DNA of 64,000 bases, from the NCBI GenBank assembly GCA_018350325.1, contig JAEVLN010000011.1:1236449-1300448 (forward strand), written 5' to 3'. Under the pieces are notes generated by a model. The model had not been told where the DNA came from. It worked only from the letters and a program-made list of their open reading frames with translations, and did no database searches. Below, in pieces: positions 9,430 through 20,437 of this stretch; position 1 is the stretch's first letter, and each line of letters starts with the position of its first letter. Made by a program: the position numbers and the translations under genes. The DNA is from Globodera rostochiensis. Taxonomy: Eukaryota > Nematoda > Chromadorea > Rhabditida > Heteroderidae.

Positions 9430-9785
9430 CCTTTTGTTGATCGGTTGCGCGCCGTTCGGCACAATTTGGTATTGCTGTTCCGGCTCCATTGGTACAAGCT
9501 GTGTTTCCGGAGAGTCCAGTGGAGCCTTTGTCCCACCGAAATTAGACCAGATTCAACCTGTTGCGCTGGGGAAATCCGCACGGCAGTGTGATTGAACCTG
9601 TTCAGCTGTTTTACCCGTATGAAGATGGGGTTTGTCTGTGCCTTGATGCACAAGCTGTTTACCACGGGGCTTGCGGGCACGTAGTACTTTGCAAAGCATG
9701 TTTGATTAAGCATGTAAACCTTTCACCGTCCCCTAAAAAATGCCCCTATTGTTTTTCAACCACTTGCTATTATAAGGAGCCTTAA
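9430..9785 (+). pseudogene. RING-finger protein, 3' part, frameshifted
   Basis: The last 60 or so codons read LFYPYEDGVCLCLDAQ, CGHVVLCKACL and KKCPYCF, ending at the stop at 9783-9785. This is a C3HC4-type RING as in ubiquitin ligases: C-x-C-L-D, then C-G-H-x-x-L-C-x-x-C, then C-P-x-C. Upstream, 9430-9595 encodes plausible protein in a different frame (SGAFVPPKLDQIQPVALGKSARQCD) ending in a stop just before the RING frame. Either a very short intron or a frameshift separates them. A minisatellite lies where the 5' part should be. Probably a broken or partial gene. Confidence 0.5.
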
Positions 9786-10473
9786 GTGAATAACAAAACT
9801 TGTTTTTAGACTTGAACAGTTTAACATTTATTTAGCTATATGCTCTTTACTGACTTCTCTTATTAACTTGATATTTTGTAAGCTCTTTTTCAATTGATTT
9901 ATAATTTCAGTTTTTCATTTGTAATTTTTTTATTATTCACATCATTTTCTGATTAATTCTTTGAAATAAACTTGTGTGAAAGAGTTGTTCGAAGAATCAT
10001 GAGGCGTGTCAGTGTAAAGAAAAGGGAATAAAATTAGAGAGTTAGTCGTAAGAGAAAGAAAGCAATTCTAATCTCAGTGCTCAATCAGCAATGCACAAAT
10101 GTACGGCATTGGCATTTGAGCCATTGGAAAGGCATTTTCGCCTTTGTCTTATTTATTTTGCTTTCATTGGCCGGAATGTTGGGGGTGGTGGGGGTGGGGC
10201 AAAGATTTGGATGGAGAATGGAGTTTGAGTATTTGCGCATTTATACATCAACCGATGGCGTTGTCTTCGTCTATTTGACCCACCAAATCCATTCGAATAA
10301 AAAATTTTTGTATTTTTATTAATTTTAGCGAAAAACAATGCCTGTTGTCACTTCCCCTACCGAACTCCCGTGGGTTTTGGTCCCGGGCTGTATTCGGAGC
10401 ACCTTTAAAAATTGTTCAACATTTTACCAGGGGTCAACTCTACGTTTGAAAAGGTTGGACAAGACATTGGCTC
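9786..10473. other. Low-information intergenic stretch
   Basis: AT-rich with a G-rich patch near 10180-10200. An open frame at 10077-10322 contains a hydrophobic stretch (FAFVLFILLSLAGMLGVV), but I cannot connect it to a gene model. Confidence 0.35.
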
Positions 10474-10847
10474 ATGTTCAACCTTGCTTATCATTTGCAG
10501 CTTCTCACTTTCTTTGTTCTGGTTATTTTTAAAAATAAATTATATTTAAAAATTTTATGTTTAATTTTTGTTCAGTTTTTCTTTTTTGCGTGCTACATCG
10601 TGAAGAATGTTTTCTTCCGTTCCTATGTTGAGAATAGGAAGTGGGGTGCCCACCGCCGTCACCGTCGTGCCGAACCAGTTCAGCTTGCTGAACTGCGTCC
10701 CCGCACTTCTACACAATTCACAGGTGAAAAAAAAGTTACGTTCAAAATTTTAATTCACAATTTTTAGCTTCGGTTCCGAGCGGTGGTACCCCATCAATGG
10801 CAGTTCGCAACCCCCGAACTTTGACTGAGTTAGAAATTTGGGCCTAA
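10474..10847 (+). CDS. Small putative single-pass membrane protein
   Basis: Three exons fit with exact phase: 10474-10521, 10576-10723 and 10768-10847. The introns are 54 and 44 bp (GTTATT to TTGTTCAG, GTGAAA to TTTTTAG). The product is about 91 residues: a short N-terminus (MFNLAYHLQ), a hydrophobic span LLTFFVLFFFFACYIV formed across the first splice, a basic patch (GAHRRHRR), then a Ser/Thr/Pro-rich tail. The start is the first ATG after an in-frame stop, but an upstream exon is possible. No family is recognised. Confidence 0.45.
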
Positions 10848-10989
10848 GGCCACTATTAAGAAAGTTATGGGACTCGGCTTACATGCTCGCACCTCGCAGC
10901 GCTCAAGCCGACCCCCCCCCCCTTGGCCATCTATGACCTGGATGCCAATGGTATCCATTGAATCAATTTGAATCTTTTTCACAAGAAAC

Positions 10990-11235
10990 CCTCAGGACAT
11001 TTTCCATAAGCCAAATTTATTGCTTAGAAATTTTTCCGAAATTCCGATGCAAAATATTTATCCCTTAAAAACCAATGGTCAACTAAAAAATCCTTTGATT
11101 TCAACAAAAACAAAATTCAATCATCAATCTCCATAAGCCAATTTTATTGTTTGGAAATTTTTCCGAAATTCCGATGCAAATATTTATTTCCTTAAAAACC
11201 AATGGTCAACAAAAAATCCTTTGATTTCAACAAAC
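10990..11235. repeat. Two tandem copies of a 130-bp unit next to the Maverick terminus
   Basis: The segment around CATAAGCCAAATTTATTG through AAAAAATCCTTTGATTTC occurs twice in direct tandem, with a few differences. It adjoins the inverted repeat at 11240 and is probably part of the outer repeat of the Maverick-like element. Confidence 0.7.
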
Positions 11236-11239
11236 TTTT

Positions 11240-11716
11240 TGCGACCGGTCACTCCAAATATGGGAAAAAAATCGCATCAACTGTCACGTCTCTCAAAACC
11301 TATCAATCAAATTGCTCAAATGCTCTATCGCCGGCGGGGAATATCTCGCGTGCTAGTCGCCAGCTGTCACCATACACTTGCACTCTTCTCTCTTCACCCA
11401 CCACCTAATGCCACGCCTATCCCATTTTTTCCTTTCGGATCGTCAGTCTAAGCCCCGCCTAGCCCACTTTCCCTTTTTAAGGAGGCATTCGGTGCTTCTC
11501 CTCACATTTTGCATTTTTGTCTTCATTTTAAAAAATATCATTGCCTCCTCTCAATTATTCATAGCATTTTTCATTTTTATTTATTTTAGATAAATATTCT
11601 CAATTTACTCTCTATTTTCTTTACTATTTTCAACCTTTTTTTGAAAATGGTTCGCTTCAATCCTTTGGTCGAAGTTAAGGAGTTGGGACGTCTTCCTACG
11701 CCCAAGGGGATATTTA
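11240..11716 (+). repeat. Left arm of a large inverted repeat (Maverick-like terminus)
   Basis: This segment, containing TGTCACCATACAC, TCGGATCGTCAGTCTAAGCC and the 5' end of a DNA polymerase B gene (MVRFNPLVEVKELGRL), is repeated in inverted orientation at 16530-16990. Maverick/Polintons have long terminal inverted repeats. Here the repeat reaches into the first polymerase exon, so it may instead be an inverted duplication. Confidence 0.75.
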
Positions 11717-12699
11717 GTTTGTTAATTTTTAAGGACCAAGCCCGAAGAGGATGTGCCATACGATGGCTTGTTGAAAGTGAAGGTCGTCCCCCCGAAGAAT
11801 TTGATGTACCCTCCTTTGCCTCTGCACCTTGACGACATGTTACGTTTCATAAATTGTGGGGTTTGTGCGAAAAAGGCTAAAAAGGAATTTGTCAGAGCAG
11901 GGGATGTGGAGAAATGTGCGCATAGCGATGAAGAGAGGGCATTGTTGGGAACATTCACATCGATTGAGTTGCACAACGCGCTGGAGTTGGGGTACAAGGT
12001 CATCCGATTTTATCGGGCGTACCATTTTGAGGAGTTTGACAGCCAGTTGTTCAAAGGGTATGTGCGAATGTTTTTGAGGATTAAAGTTGAGGCGTCGGGA
12101 TGGCCTCCTGAAGTGAAGACTGAAGAGGAAAAAAAGCGTTTATCGACATGTATAGGGGTAAATACGATATTTATTTGGAGCCGGAAAACATGAAAAAGAA
12201 TCCGGGTCTGAGGCTGATCGCAAAATTGGGGTTGAATTCACTTTGGGGAAAGTTTGCAATGAGAAACACCCTTTCAACAACCGATTTGGGGGAAATGACT
12301 AGGGAGTATGCGGACAGTGATATTTTGGAGTTCGTTTCAGGAGGTAAAAATAAAAAATCATTGCATTTTTATTGTATTATTAAGGTCCAAAACAATGCGC
12401 GCTGAAACTGAGGAGGAAATCTGATGGGAAGATTTGGGACCAAACAAAGATTCGGGGGGTTACAATGGATATGGCTAACAAAATAGTGTATGGGGATCTA
12501 AAGAAGATGGTTTTAGACTTTGTGGCAGGCAAGAAGAAGCGTTTTTACTATCCGCAGAAGATCGGGCCTACGAGAGACAACAGGGTTCTTGCGAAGGATG
12601 TAACGAAAGACTATGAACCGATCCAAAAGAAGGGGATTTTGGATAAGGAGTATAATGTTTTGCCTTTTGGTTATTACAGACGTGGAAAAAATCTATGAA
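11647..12699 (+). pseudogene. Maverick/Polinton DNA polymerase B, copy with exonuclease, motif A and motif C deleted
   Basis: Family B protein-primed DNA polymerase (Pfam DNA_pol_B_2 type), which replicates Maverick/Polinton elements. It begins MVRFNPLVEVKELGRL at 11647, then jumps across a 17-bp remnant intron (11717-11733) to the post-motif-A palm segment (KPEEDVPYDGLLKVK). The motif B region is present (NPGLRLIAKLGLNSLWGKF). It then passes to LGEMTREYADSDILEFVSGG with no Y-x-D-T-D-S motif C between, so about 100 residues are missing. A 41-bp intron (12344-12384) precedes the C-terminal domain, which ends near LPFGYY. The N-terminal exonuclease is absent. It cannot encode an active polymerase. 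The missing 5' half survives in the inverted copy at 14311-16601. Confidence 0.85.
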
Positions 12700-13095
12700 G
12701 AAGTAGAAACGCATGTTAATGAGAATAAAAAGTTTGGGATCCGACGAAACGTAACAACATTTTACTTCAAAAATGCAGCCGATGGAAATTATGAGAAAAA
12801 TTTTAAAAAAATGATTCAAAATTTCATAGATGATGCAAAGAAAAAAGAGACCGCCCCTGGTTGGGTCATGGATAAAATATCAATTGACTTATACTGCAAA
12901 GCGTTGTCCGACCCGATCATCCTTCCAGGACGCCCGTTGCACAATCTGACACCAGAGGATGTGTTGCATGAGTTCACGAAGCTACACCAATCTTATTGGG
13001 AGCTTAATTTATTGTGCGAGCAGATGTCTATCATTGTAGCGACTTACTCATACCCTACGGGTAAAGGAGGACGACCAAGCACGTCACGCGGATAG
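12680..13095 (+). CDS. Maverick-associated small protein, 5' end uncertain
   Basis: About 137 codons after an acceptor at 12679 (TTATTACAG) begin VEKIYEEVETHVNENKKFG and end in a basic GKGGRPSTSRG tail. I cannot name it. Its position beside the polymerase suggests a Maverick structural or accessory protein. A second, shorter copy of its N-terminus (MPKFYDILAAYVKEDKKFG) begins at 13230, so the family was present at least twice in the element. The join to the polymerase 3' end may be a deletion junction. Confidence 0.45.
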
Positions 13096-13229
13096 ATTTA
13101 TTTTTTCCTTTTAATGTTGAATAAATTTATATTCTATTTTGTATTCTCCGAAAAAAACGTTTAATGCGTTAATATATGTAAATCGTTCCATTATAATCTT
13201 AGACCTTCTCTTAACCAGAATACAGGCCA

Positions 13230-13282
13230 TGCCGAAATTTTACGACATATTGGCTGCATATGTTAAGGAGGACAAAAAGTTC
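13230..13282 (+). pseudogene. N-terminal fragment of the Maverick-associated small protein
   Basis: MPKFYDILAAYVKEDKKFG aligns with KIYEEVETHVNENKKFG of the copy at 12680. It is cut off by the hAT MITE starting at about 13283. A splice acceptor-like TCTTAACCAG lies just upstream. Confidence 0.55.
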
Positions 13283-14099
13283 GGGAACCGAAAACCGGGG
13301 GTCGTAAAACCGGCCTAACCGAAAACCGGGGGTACCGGTTTTCCGGTTTCGGTTGTAAAAATGAAAAAAACACACCCATAATGATGGCATTTTGTGGGAG
13401 TCTGTTGAGGAAATATGTGGTGTAGTGGTGAGTGGTGTCATTTTAACTGGTGGTGGGATGGGGTTCAAATCTCGGCTGAGTTGAATTTTTTTTCCAACAT
13501 TTTTTGAACTATACGGTTTGTGAACAATTCCAAAAGTTTTTCAAATTCCCAATTTTTTTTTAATTAGATAAAATTCACAAATTGATTGGACGAATTCAGT
13601 GAAATTAAAAAAAAAGAAAAACTTTGTTCAAAGTTGAGTGACCTCGACTGCCGATGGGGATTTTAAAAATTTTGAGATCGGAGCCCTGAATAATTAAAAG
13701 TAAAAATTTTCTTTGTATGGTTATTATTGGAATAATTTTCTTAACAAATTCGTTAAATCTCTAAAAAAAGAAAATAGGCCAATTTTGTTAAGAAACTTTC
13801 GATTTCCCACTATTTTGGGGTCGGAATCCTGATTTCCGAATTTTGAGGTCGTCGGCTCCCATCCCTGCTAAGCCCCGCCGGGAAAATGTTAGATTTTGAT
13901 GATATTTGTTAGGAAAATTGGTTCAAAATTTACGCATTTGGAAATCAAAAGGGCCCCCCCTATGGTTTTACAAAAAACCGGTTTCGGTTTTCGGTTAACC
14001 GGGTGTCGGCCAAAAACCGAAACCTAAAACCGGGGGTTGCAAAACCGGCCTAACCTAAAACCGGTACCCCCGGTTTAAAACCGACCGTGCACTACTCTA
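13283..14099. mobile_element. Non-autonomous hAT element related to the autonomous copy at 56253-60906
   Basis: Iterated AACCGAAAACCGGGGG, GGCCGGTTTTACGACC-like and ACCGGTTTTCCGG blocks, and the adjoining TACACCCCTAATGATGG-like segment, match both ends of the hAT transposon at 56253-60906. Inside is a tRNA-like module (GTGGTGTAGTGGTGAG near 13420, GGTTCAAATC near 13466) and no transposase. The right end reads as a diverged TIR (GACCGTGCACTACTCTA). The left TIR is missing, and the flanks belong to different Maverick genes. Confidence 0.8.
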
Positions 14100-14311
14100 A
14101 TAACAACAGATACAAATATTTATTAGTCTGCATAGATGTTTTGAGCAGAATGCTTTTTGTTGCTCCGGTAAAGTCAAAACGGAGTGAGGATATGATAGAG
14201 GCTTTTGAAAAAGTCTTCAAAAAATCAGATGTTTTACCTATAAAAATATATAGTGACGCGGGACTTGAATTTCAAGCAAATAAAATGAAAAAATATTTTG
14301 AGGATATATGG
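14087..14311 (+). pseudogene. Maverick integrase, catalytic-core fragment
   Basis: Retroviral-type (rve) integrase core of the Maverick type. NNNRYKYLLVCIDVLSRM holds the first catalytic Asp (CID) and IKIYSDAGLEF holds the second (SD). It ends at KMKKYFE, where a breakpoint at about 14308-14312 joins it head-on to the minus-strand polymerase. The N-terminal and C-terminal domains are not here. They occur at 18964-19850 on the minus strand, a copy that lacks exactly this central part. Confidence 0.8.
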
Positions 14312-16601
14312 CACATGGTCGGGCTCAGTCCTTAAAAAATCGTCGTCTTATGGGAATGAAATATTTTTCGTACCAATTCACAATATAATTCGGGCTTTGG
14401 ACAATCTTTGGGATACCAACGGGGTATGGCGAATAATAATTCACAAAGGGGTAAAGTGAGATGATGTCGAACATGGAAATTTCGACGTTATCCGATGCAG
14501 CCGCATACAAACAAAAAGGCATCGTTCTTCCCCCGGAGTAAGCATCCCTCGGATTGATCGGTCCTTCGTCCGGCACCCCTTCGAAAATTTTCTTCATCTC
14601 CTTATTCCGCTTCAGTTCTTTCTTCACATCACATTCCTAAAATTTGAATTTTACCCAGACATAAAACTTAGGTGCAGGTTAATAAACACTTACCCAGACA
14701 TAAAACATATGTCCAGGTTAGCTGTTTCTTATGCATTCTAGGAAAATGCTTAATAAACACTTACCCAAACTTCCTCCATTTAGAAATTCTTGCACGATGC
14801 TCTCAAACGATCTACTTTATACTCCGTCCTTCCCAAATTCTCCTCAGCACACAGGCCATTCGGCCCGATTGTCCACGGCATAAAACATCTCTCACAGCCG
14901 TGCCATGCGCAGTCCTTGAAAAAATTTTTAACAGAATTTGACGTTGTTTTTACCTGAAACTCAATTATCCTCTTCTGGGCCCCAATCACGCAATCCACTT
15001 TGAAACCCCCAAATTTTATTTCGCCCCCGTTCAAAGCATGTCTGACTTTCACCCCCTCCCTGTGCGCCAACCATTCAAAATATTGTGTCGCAATTCTGCT
15101 CTGCTTATCCGCCTTTTCATAACCCCCCTCCGGAACGATCGGATGTGTCTCTACTTTAAAAACTTTGCCCTGAACACTTTCATCACTACCCCCGCATTGG
15201 TCACGCTGTTTTTGACCACGTCCATGTCTTTCGTTATTCCCAAAAACAATTTCCTGAACTTCAACACCGCCGCCATTAAAATCGCCACATCGCTCTCACA
15301 ATAAATCCTGAGCTGCTCACCTAAATTTAATTGTTTTGTTGCTGAATTTTAAAAGATAATACCCAGTTCAAACTCCGTCTCATAGTTCTCGTTGTACCAT
15401 TTCTCCAATTTTGCACACGTCTCTTCTCTTAAGTTGTCCGGACAATAATCGATGAGCGGTGGGAGGTGGGGGAGCCTGATCCCGAAGTTGGCGTTCTTGT
15501 TGTATTTGTGGGGGAAATACAACTTGGCTGGAATGTCTAACTCCAGAGTCTTAGGCAGCTCGGCCAAAGGATTTTGACTGAGGAGCCAAAAAACCTAAAG
15601 AACACTTTTTTCGACGTGATCTGGTAAATTTTCTGATCTGCCATCAACAATTCCGTCAAGAACCCTTTATTTTTCAGCTCTCTCAAAACAAAATGAGAAT
15701 CAAACCGGACTAAAATTTTTAATGTCCTTAAAAAACTCAGCTTTTTTTTTACCTGCATAATGTGCAAATGCCACGGTCTCAAAACGTTTAAACCCCATGA
15801 TCCAATCCACAAAACAGCTCATAGGATCAATAACCCCCTCTGCCATCGACCACGTCATCCGTTTTTGCCCTTCCCCACAAATTTCACATTCCTTCTCCTC
15901 TCCGACACAAACGCTGCATGTCACTGCCGCAGAAACCAGATTTGGCAGATGCTCACCATTCAACACCGTAGTCTCAAGATCGTATGCCACAATACGGTAC
16001 CGGGGGAGGTTAGGACGAATTTTGGGCTTTTTGATGAAACACTGCCTCTCCGGATGGTATACCATACACCGCTTGCAAAATTTCTCCCCACAAGTGTGAA
16101 TGTCGCGCGTTCTATACAATGCTCCACATTTTTTGCACTTCTTACACAGTTGACACACTTTCTTCTTATGCGCCTCAAAACAAGCCTCATTGCGAAATTG
16201 CTGAAACAAAGTATTTGTAAAATTGACTGACGTTTTTTTAACCTACCAAATCAAAAGCCACGATTCGATACATGTCCGGAAACTCCTTGTCCCAAAAAGC
16301 CTGAACGACTCCCAGATGCCCAAGCCCATAAGATATCGCGTTACCACCTATTCCTAGTTTCCCCATCAAATCCAAGACCATTTCCCTTTGCTTTTTGTCC
16401 GTTTTCATCAGATAACGGAATTTATCCTCCGTAATCCCCTTATTGATCATTTGATAGGTTCGGGCAAACTCCAGGGCACAAAAAAGACCTAATTTTAATG
16501 ATTAGATTTGTTTTTTGTTAGTTTTTGTTACTAAATTTCCCCTTCGGGACAGAAAGACGTCCCAACTCCTTAACTTCGACCAAAGGATTGAAGCGAACCA
16601 T
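14311..16601 (-). pseudogene. Maverick/Polinton DNA polymerase B, 5' half
   Basis: Spliced gene on the minus strand starting MVRFNPLVEVKELGRL at 16601. In order: KFRYLMKTDKKQREMV, a cysteine cluster (CQLCKKCKKCGALY), exonuclease motif I (YDLETT), an exonuclease segment (HFVLRELKNKGFL), motif III (YCESDVAIL), PRDAYSGGRT, and polymerase motif A (FDIISLYPFVNYY). Short introns interrupt it, for example at 14332-14377. The frame continues about seven codons past motif A, then stops at the breakpoint near 14311. The palm (motifs B, C) and thumb are lost. Introns and motifs fit nematode Maverick polymerases. It is the complement of the 11647-12699 copy. Confidence 0.88.
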
Positions 16602-16990
16602 TTTTAAAAAAGGTTGGAAAATAGTAAAGAAAATAGAGAGCAAATTGAGAGTATTTATCTAAAATAAATAAAAATGAAAAAATGCTATAAATATTTGAGA
16701 GGAGGACATGATATTTTTTAAAAATGAAGACAAAAATGCAAAAAGTGTGAGGAGAAGCACCGAATGCCTCCTTAAAAAAGGGAATAGTGGGATAGGCGGG
16801 GCTTAGACTGACGATCCGAAAATGGGATAGGCGTGGCATTGGGTGGCGAGGAGTAAAGAGAGAAGAACACATTGTGTGGTGACAGCTGGCGACTGGCACG
16901 CGGGCATTCATTCGACGGCGACCGGGCAATTTGATTGATGGGTTTTTGAAAGAGGGGTGACACATGGGCAAAATTTTGTTCCATATTTGG
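16530..16990 (-). repeat. Right arm of the Maverick inverted repeat
   Basis: Inverted counterpart of 11240-11716, sharing the first polymerase exon and upstream noncoding DNA with moderate divergence (for example RLPTPKG versus RLSVPKG). The arms are too diverged to be a very recent duplication. Confidence 0.75.
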
Positions 16991-17580
16991 ACCGACCGGT
17001 CACAAAAGTAGGGTTATTTTGATTGACAGGTGAGTAATGACCAGTCGATGGGACGGTCTATTGCACATAATGCCTGGCCCCGATTTAGAAAATAGGATAT
17101 TTTTTGATTGGTATGTATAGAAAAAAGTGACAGTTGGCTCGCACGTAAATGGTTCTTCGTTTCAAAATAACGCCGGTGACAGCCGGGGGCTCGTATGGTT
17201 TTTGATTGATGTGATTTTAGAGTCAGTTGGCTCGCACGTAAATTTCTTCGTTTCAAAATAACGCCGGTGACAGCCGGGGGCTCGTATGGTTTTTGATTGA
17301 TGGGATTTTAGAGTGACTGGCACGGGGTCAATATGGTTGATAGGTTTTTAAAATTGATGGCTGGAAGCATATTTGAATGTGAAATAACATCCGTTAAACG
17401 CCTTGGGCCCAAAAAGTATGGCTTATTGCTTGATGGGTATTAGGAGAGGTGGCTTGCACGAGGACATATTTTATTGAATTAGAATAAATATCTGTGAACG
17501 TTGATCACCCGATACTCTTTGATTGACGGGTTTTAGAGAAGGCCTGCACAAGTCAAAATTTTGTTTCTTTATTAGGCTAT
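16991..17580. repeat. Degenerate tandem repeats outside the Maverick arm
   Basis: Repeats built on TTTGATTGATGGGTTTTAGAG and GGCTCGCACGTAAAT. A unit of about 90 bp with AACGCCGGTGACAGCCGGGG occurs twice, near 17130-17215 and 17220-17310. Tandem repeats near the terminus are common in Mavericks. No gene is seen. Confidence 0.65.
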
Positions 17581-17604
17581 CCGTTTTGCAAAATAATGTG
17601 CCAG

Positions 17605-17790
17605 TGCTATCGAAATGGCTGGGAGCTGAAAAGGGGGCAGACCCCCCTGCCCCCCAGTCAGCGGGAACTTACCCAATGGCTGGGGGCTGAAAAGGGGGCA
17701 GACCCCCGTGCCCCCCCCCCCAGTCAGCGGGAACTTACCCAATGGCTGGGGCTGAAAAGGGGGCAGACCCCTCTGCCCCCCACTCGCCTC
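17605..17790. repeat. Three tandem copies of a 62-65-bp GGGGGCAGACCCC unit
   Basis: Units carry AATGGCTGGG, GCTGAAAAGGGGGCAGACC, a C-run and AGTCAGCGGGAACTTACCC. Copy lengths differ in the C-run. No coding role is likely. Confidence 0.9.
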
Positions 17791-18189
17791 CTCTTTTAAA
17801 TAATATATCGTTGGTACAAAACAGATCCGCATTCACAGACTAAATAGGTTTTGTAAAGACAATTGAAATTTAGCGCTGAACAATATTTCATTCTTTTTGG
17901 CTTGCATGTCTCTACGCGAGCGGACCGCAACCCAAAACCATTCTTTGTATTTTTTAGTACTAATACCCTTTTTTACATTGAGAGCCCATAGTATTGTTCG
18001 TTGGACATTAAAAAAATATTTGCGAAGTAATTCTGTGCAGAAAAATCTCCTCTTTTAAATAATATATCTTTTGTACAAAACAGATCCTCATTCACAGACT
18101 AGATAGGTTTTGTAGACCTCTCGTCGGACCTTCGCTCGTTGGTTTGAGAGGGATCGACCACCTGGCCCTGTTCGCAATGGGTTGTTACG

Positions 18190-18840
18190 GCATTTTAATC
18201 AATATACCATTTCAGATGCATCATTACTAATCGTTATCATCTTCATCATAGTCGCTATTGTCATATTACTGTCATCTTTTGTATCTATATTTTCATGCTG
18301 TTTGTCATCATATGGCATACCATAGTCATACTGTTTGGCATAATAGGTATACTTTGTCATATTTTCATATAATAGTCATAGTTTTCATACCTTTACATGC
18401 CATAGGCATAGGCCTAATGGTTGGTTATTTCATACTCCTCATACACGCATCGTTATATTTAGTCTTATTTGTCATATTTGTCTGATCATATTCATACAAT
18501 AGTCATGTCATATTTCTCACGTTATAGTCATCACCTAGTCATACTTTCTCATACCCGCGTCATTAGTCATACCATAGTCATACTGTTTGGCATAATAGTC
18601 ATACATTGTCATAGTAGTCATACTTTGTCATATTTTCATATAATATTTATATTTTTCATCTCATAGTCATAATTTGTTATAGTATTGTTATCTTTTGTTC
18701 ATCGTTTTGTCATACTTGGTTATAATTAGTCATACTGTTTGTTAAAATCGTGTCAACCATAGTCATCCATAATTATGTCATACCATAGTCATATTTTGTC
18801 ATACCGTTGTATCGTGTTGTCATACCCTAGCTTCTAGCCA
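18190..18840. repeat. Degenerate (AGTCATA)-rich simple repeat
   Basis: About 650 bp dominated by CATAGTCATAC, TTGTCATATT and related words. It is low complexity and no ORF is meaningful. Confidence 0.85.
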
Positions 18841-18963
18841 CCCTTTGACCCTCGTCATGGGTCCTCAATCGTTTCGTCATTCGCAACCCTCGGACCCAAC
18901 CTTTTTTCTTAATAGGCATTCACCTTTTGAGATAGCCTCTTCGGTATGGAATAAATACCACTT

Positions 18964-19850
18964 CTATTCCTTTTCAGTATCCGTATCCTTTACCCAACTG
19001 TTTGGTTTGTTTGTGGCCACTAACCACCGAACAAAATGTTCTTTGACCCCTTTACGAACCCGTGTTCTTAATATCTCTGCAAGTCTGGGGTCCTCTGATA
19101 CTTTTACAAGTTCCTGATTATAGAAAATACCTTTAATGCTTTCGCCATTAAGGTCTTCAATACGATAAGAGGGAGAAGCGGTGTGAAGGACTTTAGTAAT
19201 TTTGAATATTTCTTCTGCAAAATTTGGGAGATATCCCTTTGCAAATACAGCTTTTTCTTTTGTAATTCTGACCGTTTCGCCCAATTTAAATTTCGATTCG
19301 TTTTGTGGTTCTTCCTTATCGCCATATACTTTCTCCCATAGTGCTCTTGCGTTTTTAAACGTTACGTCTGCGGGTTTCATGCCGATTGTTCTGTGTACAC
19401 TATTATTAATATTATTTACAATCTGATCAATAACGTCAACCCATCTAACGGTGTCATTCTTTGTAAAATATTTGTAAAGACGTTCTTTTATAGTACGATT
19501 AGCCCTACCACGCCGGCGTGAAGATGTGGACTATGCATTACATGTTTTATAATGGTTTTACCCTCAAAATATTTTTTCATTTTGTTTGCCAAAAATACAT
19601 AGATCACATTGACAGTCGGTGTGAAAGCCGCTAGGGACTGTTTTTAACCGGGTTTTGGTTTCTGGATAGGTTTGTGAAGTGTGTATGTTCTTTGTTTTTC
19701 AAGAAATGCATTAACATCCTCAAGCTTGATTTTTGGGGTTCTTTTCTTTGCCTCTTCTAAAATCTTTGGAACCCCTGCAAAATTTGCGGGTGATTTTAGA
19801 TCGTAATAAACTTGTGATAGCATTTTATCTACCTTGCTCATTTTTTTCAA
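18964..19850 (-). pseudogene. Maverick integrase lacking the first half of its catalytic core
   Basis: The N-terminal domain (KMLSQVYYDLKSPANF, then RTYTLHKPIQKPKPG) lies at 19850-19644. It runs, after a stop and frame change near 19640, into KMKKYFEGKTIIKHV, the HSPHLHAG region and RANRTIKERLYKYF of the core's second half. Next is the C-terminal chromo/SH3-like domain (FKLGETVRITKEKAVFAKG, then VRWLVATNKPNSW) ending near 18964. The segment with the first two catalytic Asp residues is missing; a copy of that segment is at 14087-14311 in the opposite orientation. An in-frame interruption near 19520 also breaks it. Integrase inserts Maverick DNA into the host chromosome; this copy is dead. Confidence 0.82.
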
Positions 19851-19859
19851 ATACTTTTT

Positions 19860-20437
19860 CTCTGTTCCTATTTATGGGTTTTTCTTAAAAACAACAGTTG
19901 AGTGGACGTTTTAGTACTATAAGCTTTATATTCTGGCGCTCAGTTAAAAAAAAAAGCATTTTATTTCGTTTTATGAGAGATTATTTTTGTTTTCCACTAC
20001 GAATCAGGAAAAACTAATTAAAATAAAGAATAAAATGGATTTTTACTCGGGGATTAGAACTCCGATAACTATGATTCGACACAGAATTTAACCCATTGAA
20101 CTAAAAAGCTGTGCAAAAGATATTGAATTAAGGATTTGTAAATTTGATTTGTCATTATGTTTTTCAATCTTTTAAGCTTCAATATACTTAATCATTAAAT
20201 TTCCCCCATTAGTCAAAAAAATTATATTAAACACTAAAAATATTTTTGAAAAAAAATTCCGTTTTCCGTTATTTTTGGCTTTTTCCATAATTTTTTTTGA
20301 AAATTTTAACGATATTTGTTAAGAGAATTGGTGCAAACCAGAAGGTTTTGGCAAATGAAAATATATTATTCAAACAAATAGAATTAATTTTAAATTTCAA
20401 AACACAAAATTAAATTACAAGAATTACAAATTATTTT
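19860..20437. other. Gene-free stretch with a tRNA-like repeat
   Basis: AT-rich. At 20035-20115 is a tRNA-like sequence on the minus strand (ACTCGGGGATTAGAACTCCG, then AATTTAACCCATTGAAC). A close relative lies at 51900-52005. Confidence 0.5.

Noticed and set aside
8890..9713. Minus-strand ORFs of 186-199 codons
   Set aside because: They cover the CGACATTTCGCCC and GAATTCGACAG arrays; there is no non-repeat coding content.
12680..13095. Assignment to a named Maverick capsid or protease gene
   Set aside because: I see no capsid, ATPase or protease motif; position alone is not enough.
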